From JBAXSK01 sp044358815 (GTDB lineage Bacteria; Cyanobacteriota; Cyanobacteriia; Pseudanabaenales; Pseudanabaenaceae): 15,974 nt of DNA. Positions 7,030-13,858 of the stretch are shown piece after piece. Numbering within the stretch: position 1 is the first letter of the stretch; every line of letters starts with the position of its first letter. The position numbers were made by a program, and so were the translations under genes. The notes beneath the pieces were generated by a model. It saw nothing but the letters and a program-made list of their open reading frames with translations. It had not been told where the DNA came from and did not search any database. The DNA is taken from the NCBI GenBank assembly GCA_044358815.1, contig JBIKNH010000091.1, forward strand, positions 1 through 15,974. Direction: 5' to 3'.

Positions 7030-9108
7030 ATGGAACCTAATGCTTCATCTCAGGTAATTGCAAAGGTAGCAGAGTTACGTCAGTTGCTAATGGCAGCTAG
7101 TCATGCTTATTACGTATTGGATGCGCCTACATTGTCCGATAGTGTGTATGACCAGCTATATCATGAACTACGAGATTTGGAACAGCAATTTCCAGAGTTA
7201 ATTAGTCCTGATAGTCCAACTCAGAGAGTGGGCGAACGTCCGGCGACACAGTTCCATTCTGTAAATCATTATGTGCCATTATATAGTTTAGAAAATGCTT
7301 TTACCACTGAAGATGTGGTAGCGTGGCAAGAACGCTGTGCTAAAGGTTTAGAATTAGTAACTGATACAGCATCTTTAGAATCTCCTCCAGAATTAGGTGC
7401 TGTTTGCGAACTAAAAATTGATGGTTCAGCTTTAGCTTTAACCTACGAAAAAGGCATCCTGACCCGTGGTGCAACCCGTGGCGATGGCATTGCAGGAGAA
7501 GATATTACCCAAAATGTGAAAGCAATTCGTTCCATTCCTTTACGACTCAGATTAAAAAATCCCCCTGATCATCTAGAAGTGCGTGGGGAAGCTTTTTTAC
7601 CTATTGCGACGTTTGAACGGATTAACGCGGAGCGACAAACACAGGGAGAGCAGTTGTTTGCTAATCCCCGTAATGCTGCGGCGGGAACTTTAAGGCAATT
7701 GGATTCGCGCATTGTAGCAGAGCGGAATTTAGATTTCTTTGCTTATACTCTGCATATAGTTGGGAATTGGTCAGAAAATTGTGAATTACCTGCACCTCAG
7801 TCGCAATGGGAGACTCTGGAAGCTTTGCAAAACATGGGTTTGCGCGTCAATCCCCATTGTCAATTATGTAACTCTTTAACTGCTATTGAGAACTTCTATA
7901 GTCATTGGGAAACGGCACGCCATGATTTGCCCTACATGACCGATGGTATGGTAATTAAATTAAATCATTACACTGCCCAAGAACGTTTGGGATTTACTCA
8001 AAAGTTCCCACGTTGGGCGATTGCTTGGAAATATCCAGCGGAAGAATTACCCACTCAAGTTTTAGCGGTAACGGTACAGGTGGGACGCACCGGAGCACTC
8101 ACTCCAGTAGCAGAACTAGCTCCGGTTCTGTTAGCGGGAACAACGGTGAGTAGAGCAACGCTCCATAATAGTGATCGCCTCATGGAATTAGATTTACATT
8201 TGGGAGATACAGTAATCGTTCGTAAAGCAGGGGAAATTATTCCTGAAGTAGTGCGAGTGTTACCAGAATTACGTCCTTCAGACAGTACTAAATTCCAGAT
8301 GCCTAGCCATTGCCCTGAATGCACCCACCCTGTTTATAAACCAGAAACAGAAGCTGTGACCCGCTGCATTAATCCTGAATGTCCTGCTATTGTGCGCGGT
8401 ACATTAGAACATTGGGTGAGTCGAGATGCCCTAGATATTAATGGCATTGGTGAGAAGTTAATCACTCAGTTTGTGGCACAGGGATTGGTACACACCGTAG
8501 CAGATTTATATAAATTGAATCGTGAGCAGTTACAGAATTTGGAGCGCATGGGAGAAAAATCCGCCCAAAAAATCCTTGATGGTATTGCTAAGTCTAAATC
8601 TCAGCCTTGGCACCGAGTACTTTATGGTTTGGGAATCCGTCATGTGGGAAGCGTCAACGCTCAAGTTTTAGCTCGCCATTTCACTCAGATTACCGATCTA
8701 AAAACGGCTCCCGTTGAGGCAATTGCTAGCATTCACGGCATTGGTGCAGAAATTGCTCAAGCAGTGGTTAGTTGGTTTCAAGAACCTCGCAATCAGGTAT
8801 TAATTGGAGAGCTAAGTTCTCATGGATTGAATTTAGCTGCTTCTTCTACGGAAGGTCAGCCAACAACAAAGATTAACCCTAACATTGCGGGCAAGACCTT
8901 CGTCATTACCGGAACACTACCAACCTTAAAACGTGATGCGGTTAAACAGATGATTCAAGCCGCAGGGGGAAAGGTAACGGAATCCGTGAGTAAGAAGACT
9001 AATTTTGTTGTTGTGGGTGCAGAAGCGGGCAGTAAATTAGATAAGGCTTTAGATTTGGAAATTCCTTGCTTATCGGAAGCGGAGTTTTTGGCGATATATG
9101 GAGCGTAA
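7030..9108 (+). CDS. ligA: NAD-dependent DNA ligase LigA
   Basis: Seals nicks in duplex DNA during replication and repair, using NAD+ to adenylate its active-site lysine. The protein is 692 residues from the ATG at 7030; the in-frame TTG at 7024 is only two codons upstream and is not preferred. All domains are present. These are the Ia domain (YYVLDAPTLSDSVYD), the adenylation domain with the catalytic lysine in ELKIDGSALAL (Lys129 in ATG numbering), TRGDGIAGEDIT and the OB fold. A four-cysteine zinc finger follows (Cys428, 431, 446 and 451; pattern C-x2-C-x14-C-x4-C), then helix-hairpin-helix repeats (DINGIGEKL, GLGIRHVG, IHGIGAEIA). A C-terminal BRCT domain starts near IAGKTFVITGTLP. The length is slightly above the usual ~670, mainly from a short insertion before ELKIDG and a linker before BRCT. 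No clear ribosome binding site is visible. The gene appears to be transcribed alone. Confidence 0.98.
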   Translation: MEPNASSQVIAKVAELRQLLMAASHAYYVLDAPTLSDSVYDQLYHELRDLEQQFPELISPDSPTQRVGERPATQFHSVNHYVPLYSLENAFTTEDVVAWQERCAKGLELVTDTASLESPPELGAVCELKIDGSALALTYEKGILTRGATRGDGIAGEDITQNVKAIRSIPLRLRLKNPPDHLEVRGEAFLPIATFERINAERQTQGEQLFANPRNAAAGTLRQLDSRIVAERNLDFFAYTLHIVGNWSENCELPAPQSQWETLEALQNMGLRVNPHCQLCNSLTAIENFYSHWETARHDLPYMTDGMVIKLNHYTAQERLGFTQKFPRWAIAWKYPAEELPTQVLAVTVQVGRTGALTPVAELAPVLLAGTTVSRATLHNSDRLMELDLHLGDTVIVRKAGEIIPEVVRVLPELRPSDSTKFQMPSHCPECTHPVYKPETEAVTRCINPECPAIVRGTLEHWVSRDALDINGIGEKLITQFVAQGLVHTVADLYKLNREQLQNLERMGEKSAQKILDGIAKSKSQPWHRVLYGLGIRHVGSVNAQVLARHFTQITDLKTAPVEAIASIHGIGAEIAQAVVSWFQEPRNQVLIGELSSHGLNLAASSTEGQPTTKINPNIAGKTFVITGTLPTLKRDAVKQMIQAAGGKVTESVSKKTNFVVVGAEAGSKLDKALDLEIPCLSEAEFLAIYGA

Positions 9109-9278
9109 CCAAAACTAAAAAATCAATTTAAGATTGAAAAATGCGTCAACTGTCCTCGTCAATTATCAAATCAGTTCTATAACCTAAGTCAGTTTCTTTC
9201 TGGTGCACTTATGGCTCATAATGACAATATCAAAACTGAAAAACTTAAGACCTGTAATCCATTCATCCCCTATTTATC

Positions 9279-10802
9279 ATGGCTCGTGATCTGCGCACCT
9301 TCATTGACTTACTCGAAAAACGCCAGCAACTGCGTCGTATTAAAGCCTTGGTTGATCCCAAGCTAGAAATGGCAGAAATCAGTAATCGCTTATTGCGAGC
9401 CGGAGGACCAGCCCTGTTATTTGAGAATGTTAAAGGCTATGATGTTCCCGTAGCTTTAAATCTCTTAGGAACTGTGGAGCGGGTGTGTTGGGCAATGGGT
9501 ATGGAATCCCAAGCGGAATTAGAAGTTTTGGGGGCAAAATTAGCCAAATTACAAAGCCCTAAACCACCGAAGAAGCTTTCCCAGGCAATGGAATTTGGTA
9601 AGATTCTGTTTGATGTGGTGAAATCTCGTCCGCAAAAGATTTTATTTAATGCACCCTGTCAGGAAGTGGTGCTTAATGGTGCGGATGTGGATCTAGAAAA
9701 GATTCCTATGATTCAACCCTATCCTAAAGATGGTGGGGAAGTGGTCACGTTTGGATTGGTCATTACTAAAGATCCCGAAAATGGCATTCCTAATGTGGGG
9801 GTGTATCGGTTGCAAAGGCAGTCCCGTAATACGATGACGGTGCAGTGGCTTTCGATTCGTGGGGGAGCGCGACATTTACGGAAAGCAACGGAAATGGGAA
9901 AACCTTTAGAAGTTGCGATTGCCATTGGTGTTGATCCGATTTTAGTCATGGCGGCAGCAACTCCCATTCCTGTGGATTTATCGGAATGGATTTTTGCAGG
10001 ACTTTATGGCGGCGAAGGGGTACAGCTTACTAAATGTAAAACCCTTGATTTAGAAGTGCCTGCCCAAGCGGAATATATTTTGGAAGGAACGATCACCCCT
10101 AGCGAAGTCGCTACCGATGGACCTTTTGGCGACCACATGGGTTACTATGGCGGCATTAACGAAGCGGCTCCTTTATTGCGGTTCCATTGTATGACCCATC
10201 GCCGTAATCCGATTTATTTAACGACATTTAGCGGACTGCCTCCCAAAGAAGAAGCGATGATGGCAATTGCACTGAATCGGATTTATACGCCGATTTTGCG
10301 GCAACAGGTTTCAGAAATTACAGATTTCTTTTTGCCAATGGAAGCCCTCAGTTATAAAGCGGCAATTATTTCCATTAAGAAAGCCTATCCAGGACAGGCT
10401 CGCCGTGCTGCTTTGGCTTTCTGGACTGCTTTACCCCAATTTACCTATACCAAGTTTGTCATCGTGGTGGATCATGATTTGAATATCCGTGATCCCCGTC
10501 AGGTGGTGTGGGCAGTTAGTTCCAAAGTTGATCCCGCAAGAGATGTCTTTATTTTGCCTGATACACCTTTTGATAGCTTGGATTTTGCCTGTGAAAAGGA
10601 AGGTTTAGGCAGTCGGATGGGAATTGATGCGACGACGAAAATTTATCCTGAAACCAACCGCGAATGGGGCGATCCTTTGGAAAGTGATCCCGAAATTGCC
10701 GCGCTGTGTGACCGTCGCTGGGAGGAATATGGTTTGGCTGATATTCAATTTGGGAATGTTGATCCTAATCTATTTGGTTATGAAATTCCCCATAGTAGTT
10801 AG
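9279..10802 (+). CDS. ubiD: UbiD-family prenylated-FMN decarboxylase
   Basis: Predicted to decarboxylate 4-hydroxy-3-polyprenylbenzoate, the step used in plastoquinone synthesis in cyanobacteria and ubiquinone synthesis elsewhere. It depends on prenylated FMN made by UbiX, which is not in this window. The protein is 507 residues, close to E. coli UbiD, with the N-terminal start ARDLRTFIDLLEKR. Likely Mn/cofactor ligands are Asn172 in PNVGVYRLQ, His199 in GGARHL and Glu265 in AEYILEG; the catalytic Arg would be Arg177. The catalytic acid motif, EGPxGE or EGPxGD in relatives, reads TDGPFGDHMGYY, with Asp280 and Asp285. The downstream blocks FSGLPPKEEAMM, FTYTKFVIVVD and GIDATTK are typical. It is flanked by ligA and a convergent protease gene, so there is no operon evidence. 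Assignment to plastoquinone synthesis is by family and likely host, not by context. Confidence 0.9.
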   Translation: MARDLRTFIDLLEKRQQLRRIKALVDPKLEMAEISNRLLRAGGPALLFENVKGYDVPVALNLLGTVERVCWAMGMESQAELEVLGAKLAKLQSPKPPKKLSQAMEFGKILFDVVKSRPQKILFNAPCQEVVLNGADVDLEKIPMIQPYPKDGGEVVTFGLVITKDPENGIPNVGVYRLQRQSRNTMTVQWLSIRGGARHLRKATEMGKPLEVAIAIGVDPILVMAAATPIPVDLSEWIFAGLYGGEGVQLTKCKTLDLEVPAQAEYILEGTITPSEVATDGPFGDHMGYYGGINEAAPLLRFHCMTHRRNPIYLTTFSGLPPKEEAMMAIALNRIYTPILRQQVSEITDFFLPMEALSYKAAIISIKKAYPGQARRAALAFWTALPQFTYTKFVIVVDHDLNIRDPRQVVWAVSSKVDPARDVFILPDTPFDSLDFACEKEGLGSRMGIDATTKIYPETNREWGDPLESDPEIAALCDRRWEEYGLADIQFGNVDPNLFGYEIPHSS

Positions 10803-10833
10803 GGGAAATCTCATTAAGAAACTCCATAAAAAA

Positions 10834-10872
10834 GAGTCTTTCTGATCCTGTGATTAGTGATTAGAAAGACTC
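10834..10872 (-). terminator. Hairpin terminator for the HtrA-like gene
   Basis: Perfect 10-bp arms GAGTCTTTCT (10834-10843) and AGAAAGACTC (10863-10872) lie 61 bp past the stop of the minus-strand protease gene. Read on the minus strand, the stem is followed by TTTTTTATGG, as expected for an intrinsic terminator. Read on the plus strand no T-run follows, so it probably serves only the protease gene. The 19-nt loop is large and is made partly of a heptamer repeat. Confidence 0.6.
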
Positions 10873-10885
10873 GATTAGTGATTAG
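10852..10885. repeat. GATTAGTGATTAG direct repeats (GTGATTA heptamers)
   Basis: The 13-mer GATTAGTGATTAG occurs at 10852-10864 and again at 10873-10885. Each copy is itself built of a 7-base unit (GATTAGT). They resemble the short tandemly repeated heptamers known from cyanobacterial intergenic DNA. A tandem 8-bp ATTTGACT repeat follows at 10896-10911. The first copy sits in the loop of the terminator hairpin and runs into its right arm. Confidence 0.5.
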
Positions 10886-10933
10886 TAGAACTGTGATTTG
10901 ACTATTTGACTAGTAGCAAACAGCAACTATAGA

Positions 10934-12190
10934 TTATTCAGAACGAGTTTGAGGGAATTGTCCCGCTTCTACGGTGAAACTTAGATCCTGTTTGCCGCGC
11001 TTCAGGTCAACCTTTACTTTATCCCCAGAGGATTTTCCTTCTACTAGTTGAGTTACGCTGTCAGCAGTTTCAACGGTTTTGCCATCGACTCGCAGTAATA
11101 CATCCCCTTGCTTGAGTCCAGCGGCAGCAGCGGGGGAGTTTGCCACGACGCGGGTAATCAATACGCCTTTACTGACAGTCACTTCAAAGGGCATATCAGG
11201 ATCTTGGCTGATCCGTTGCTTGAGGCGCTCATCTAAAGTCACCATCTGAATCCCTAGGTAGGCACGGTTCACTCTGCCGTTCTTGATTAGCTGATCGGCA
11301 ATCCGTTGGGCAGTTTCAATGGGAATAGAAAATCCTAAACCCTGTGCCCCTTGGATAATTGCCGTGTTTACACCGATTACATCACCATTCTGATTCAGCA
11401 ATGGTCCGCCGGAGTTGCCTGGGTTAATCGCAGCATCGGTTTGAATGAAGCTCACGCGCTTGTCAGATACACCAATGGCGCTGCTATTGCGTCCCAACGC
11501 GCTGATAATACCAGAAGTTACTGTATTGTCTAAACCTAAGGGATTACCGATAGCAATTGCCCAGTCTCCTGGTTGTAGGTTTTGGGAACTGCCGATGGTC
11601 ACTACAGGCAAATTATCGCCCTTAATTTTCACCACAGCGATGTCCGTCAGTTGGTCTGCCCCTAAGACCTTCCCTTCTAAGCTGCGACCATCTTTTAAGA
11701 CGACGGTTACTTTATCGGCACCACTGACCACATGGGCATTAGTAATGACATCGCCGTCTTTGTTGATGATAAACCCTGAGCCAGTACCTCTTTCGGTGCG
11801 TTCTCGAGGCTGCCGTCGGGGTTGGTCACCAAAAAACTGCCGAAAAATCGGGTCATCAGCAAAAATATCTGGTACATCGCCGCCGCTAGTGACTGTACGA
11901 GAGGCATTGATCCGTACCACAGCGGGTCCAGTACGGTTTACTGCATCAACGATGAAATTACGCGGCGCAGGAATCGCCTTATTTTTATTAGGATCACCAC
12001 TCTCTTGATTTTGGGCAATGGCAATGGTCGCCATTTGCGAAATTTGCGGTGTGGCATTGGGTAAATTAGCCGTCCGTAACCCCGAAGTCACCGCCCAAGC
12101 ACCCATAAAAGTGCCTGCCAACAGTACTGCAATGTATACCAGAAACTGTTTAGTACGAATCTTGCCGTTTTTCCAGTCCTTCATAGCCAT
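10934..12190 (-). CDS. HtrA/DegP-family serine protease with one PDZ domain (HhoA/HhoB/HtrA type)
   Basis: A quality-control protease of the cell envelope or periplasm. The protein has 418 residues. A positively charged N-terminus is followed by one hydrophobic segment (about residues 16-35), acting as signal anchor or signal peptide. A low-complexity spacer precedes the trypsin-like domain. The catalytic triad is visible: His153 in ITNAHVVSG, Asp183 in LTDIAVVKI and Ser260 in NPGNSGGPLL. One PDZ domain spans ~305-410, with AYLGIQMV, SPAAAAGLKQGDVLLRVDG and a final β-strand. A single PDZ fits the three cyanobacterial paralogues HhoA, HhoB and HtrA; which one this is cannot be settled by eye. 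The start ATG at 12190 is followed two codons later by another ATG, which is equally possible. The gene is convergent with ubiD. A -10-like TACAAT lies 23 bp upstream. Confidence 0.93.
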   Translation of the reverse strand: MAMKDWKNGKIRTKQFLVYIAVLLAGTFMGAWAVTSGLRTANLPNATPQISQMATIAIAQNQESGDPNKNKAIPAPRNFIVDAVNRTGPAVVRINASRTVTSGGDVPDIFADDPIFRQFFGDQPRRQPRERTERGTGSGFIINKDGDVITNAHVVSGADKVTVVLKDGRSLEGKVLGADQLTDIAVVKIKGDNLPVVTIGSSQNLQPGDWAIAIGNPLGLDNTVTSGIISALGRNSSAIGVSDKRVSFIQTDAAINPGNSGGPLLNQNGDVIGVNTAIIQGAQGLGFSIPIETAQRIADQLIKNGRVNRAYLGIQMVTLDERLKQRISQDPDMPFEVTVSKGVLITRVVANSPAAAAGLKQGDVLLRVDGKTVETADSVTQLVEGKSSGDKVKVDLKRGKQDLSFTVEAGQFPQTRSE

Positions 12191-12212
12191 ATTGTCAGAA
12201 GCGTCAATCTTG

Positions 12213-12218
12213 ATTGTA
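12213..12218 (-). promoter_or_regulatory. Candidate -10 box (TACAAT) for the HtrA-like gene
   Basis: On the minus strand TACAAT matches five of six bases of the TATAAT consensus and lies 22 nt before the start codon at 12190. No convincing -35 TTGACA is seen at 16-18 bp spacing, so this is a weak prediction. Confidence 0.3.
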
Positions 12219-12508
12219 CAAATATTATCTGTAAATTAGTGACGGAGCATAACGGAATTAGTTCGGCAATCCCCCCGCTGGGTAGTTGGTACGGCTGAAA
12301 TTTTCTTTGAACTTTTTACTGTTGTGATCCGCCAGGGGCTGCGCACTAATCTTGAGCATAAATTATCAGTAAATCACTGATGCAGTTTTTGATAAGTCTT
12401 TTTGAGAACTTCTGTAATTATTTTTCCTTTTGTTTAGTTCATTTGTTTAGTCTATTTGGTGTGCTTGGTGATTATGTTACTATCGGGATGAATTATGAAT
12501 CAAACTTT

Positions 12509-12513
12509 GAGGA
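12509..12513 (+). promoter_or_regulatory. Ribosome binding site GAGGA deciding the DUF29 start
   Basis: GAGGA lies 7 nt upstream of the ATG at 12521, the best Shine-Dalgarno match in a window where most genes have none. It selects this ATG over the in-frame ATGs at 12380 and 12488, which lack such a site. Confidence 0.6.
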
Positions 12514-12520
12514 CAAGCTG

Positions 12521-13021
12521 ATGACGCAGGCTTACCTAAAGACAGAAGATATTTATCAACCAGGAACCGCTAATGATTCTCCCAACTCCCTAACTGTGTT
12601 GTATGAATCTGACTTTAATCTATGGATTGAGGCAACAGCGCAACTATTGCGTGAGGGTAGATTAACAGAGTTGGATGTGGCGAATTTAATTGCAGAAGTG
12701 GAGTCGATGAGCAATAGTGATAAACGTGCTTTGAGCAGTGATTTGGTGGTGGTTTTACTGCATTTGCTGAAATGGCAATATCAACCGAACAAACGTACTA
12801 GAAGTTGGGAAAAGACTATTGCTGAGCATCGGCGGCGGATTGATGAATGCTTTGAAAGTAGTCCCAGTTTAAGGAATTATTTTCAGCAAATTTTTGATAA
12901 ATGCTATCAAAATGCCAGAAAACAAGCCAAAATCGAAACAGGATTATCTTTAAAGTGTTTTCCTGGGGTTTGTCCTTTTACTGTGGAGCAAGTACTGAAT
13001 GAAGATTTTTTGCCTGAGTAG
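12521..13021 (+). CDS. DUF29 family protein
   Basis: A 166-residue protein of the DUF29 family (PF01724), common in many copies in cyanobacteria and without an established function. The diagnostic blocks are present: LYESDFNLWIEATAQLLREG, LDVANLIAEVESM, the VVLLHLLKWQYQP core, RSWEKTIAEHRRRI and SPSLRNYF. A C-terminal CFPGVCPFTVEQVL tail follows, as often seen in the family. ATG at 12521 is chosen because of GAGGA 7 nt upstream and because the family normally starts a short distance before LYE-D. The longer frame from 12380 would add 47 hydrophobic residues unlike family members. No catalytic motif is apparent. The next gene, Uma2, is 134 bp downstream on the same strand but seems to have its own promoter. 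Confidence 0.88.
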   Translation: MTQAYLKTEDIYQPGTANDSPNSLTVLYESDFNLWIEATAQLLREGRLTELDVANLIAEVESMSNSDKRALSSDLVVVLLHLLKWQYQPNKRTRSWEKTIAEHRRRIDECFESSPSLRNYFQQIFDKCYQNARKQAKIETGLSLKCFPGVCPFTVEQVLNEDFLPE

Positions 13022-13123
13022 GAAATCGCTTTCATTTGGGCGGCGTTGAGGACTGTCTCATCAATATTCTAGATTTATTTTATCAGGCAATGGAAGAGAT
13101 AGCGATGGCAAAACCGAAAGTTA

Positions 13124-13129
13124 TATAAT
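13124..13129 (+). promoter_or_regulatory. Candidate -10 box (TATAAT) for the Uma2 gene
   Basis: A perfect TATAAT lies 26 bp before the Uma2 start codon, which would give a leader of about 20 nt. No good -35 is visible at the usual spacing, so it may be a -35-independent or activator-dependent promoter. Confidence 0.4.
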
Positions 13130-13155
13130 AGTAAGGCAATTTAGTCACAAAAATT

Positions 13156-13719
13156 ATGCGCTTGCCAATTCACATTTTTTCAGTTGCAGAATATTTGGAA
13201 GCAGAGTGTAAGAGTGAAGTTCGCCATGAGTATTTAGGCGGTCAGGTATTTGCGATGGCTGGGGGGAGTAAGGCTCACAATATCATTACTCTAAATATTG
13301 CAAGTCGGTTACGTTCTCAATTGCGGGGTGGGGCTTGCGATGTTTTCATGTCGGATATGAAGGTCAAGTTAAAGGCTGCTAATCAAAATAAGACGATATT
13401 CTATTATCCCGATGTGCTGATTACTTGCAGTCCTGAAGATCGGGATGAGTATTTTGTGAATTACCCTTGTGTGATTGTTGAGGTGTTGTCACCTAGTACG
13501 GAGGTAAGTGATCGCCGTGAGAAGTTGGTTAATTATCAAACGATTGGGAGTTTACAGGAATATGTTTTGGTTTCCCAAAATGAAGTAAAAGTAGAAGTTT
13601 ATCGGCAAGATTTGCAAGGGGGTTGGACAATGGAAGTTTTGGGAAGTGAGGATACAGTAGTCTTAAATTCGATAAATCTATCGCTAACGATGGCAGATAT
13701 TTACGAGGGTATCTTCTAG
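13156..13719 (+). CDS. Uma2-family (DUF820) PD-(D/E)XK endonuclease-like protein
   Basis: A 187-residue member of the Uma2/DUF820 family, a restriction-endonuclease fold expanded in cyanobacteria; its biological substrate is not established. The expected active-site residues are present. Glu25 lies in RHEYLGGQ, Asp86 in YYPDVLITC, Glu109 in VIVEVLSPST and Lys123 in REKLVNY, with LQEYVLVS following. The length is typical and the frame is intact, so it is not an obvious pseudogene. There is no Shine-Dalgarno site before the ATG. It follows DUF29 and precedes the kinase-FGE gene on the same strand, with gaps over 130 bp. Uma2 genes are often linked to mobile-element-rich regions, and an IS element begins about 2 kb downstream. 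Confidence 0.9.
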   Translation: MRLPIHIFSVAEYLEAECKSEVRHEYLGGQVFAMAGGSKAHNIITLNIASRLRSQLRGGACDVFMSDMKVKLKAANQNKTIFYYPDVLITCSPEDRDEYFVNYPCVIVEVLSPSTEVSDRREKLVNYQTIGSLQEYVLVSQNEVKVEVYRQDLQGGWTMEVLGSEDTVVLNSINLSLTMADIYEGIF

Positions 13720-13829
13720 ATCGCCGATTTCCACATCTACAGTGTGATTGCCCGACATCACTTGTGAAATCATCATGTCGCTAAGATTTGCTCACGTTAG
13801 GCTATAACTAGATTATCAAAGCCAAACTT

Positions 13830-13849
13830 CTCAAAATCCCTCAAAATCT
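13830..13849. repeat. 10-bp tandem repeat CTCAAAATCY upstream of the kinase-FGE gene
   Basis: CTCAAAATCC (13830-13839) and CTCAAAATCT (13840-13849) sit side by side, nine bases before the ATG at 13859, in the untranslated leader where a ribosome binding site would lie. A possible -10 TATAAC is at 13803-13808. Whether the repeat affects translation is unknown. Confidence 0.35.
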
Positions 13850-13858
13850 CTCCCTACC

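Larger units (their letters stand above)
12191..12520. other. 330-bp divergent intergenic region
   Basis: This stretch separates the divergent protease and DUF29 genes and should hold both promoters. Visible are a minus-strand -10 candidate within the palindrome TTGTACAA (12214-12221), a motif CATAACG (12248-12254) followed by GTTCGGCAA (12261-12269), and a small inverted repeat TCAGT-AAATC-ACTGA (12366-12380). A T-rich open frame beginning at 12380 continues into DUF29 but is probably untranslated leader. No RNA gene was recognised. Confidence 0.4.

Noticed and set aside
9123..9137. Inverted repeat TCAAT-TTAAG-ATTGA as a ligA terminator
   Set aside because: Five-base A/T-rich arms and no following T-run; too weak to call.
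11445..12008. 187-codon open frame on the plus strand
   Set aside because: It is antisense to the protease coding sequence, whose catalytic motifs and PDZ domain are intact; the translation resembles no family I know.
13684..13776. 30-codon minus-strand frame starting with two ATGs
   Set aside because: It overlaps the 3' end of the Uma2 gene, has no ribosome binding site and is too short to recognise; it might be a vestige but cannot be supported.
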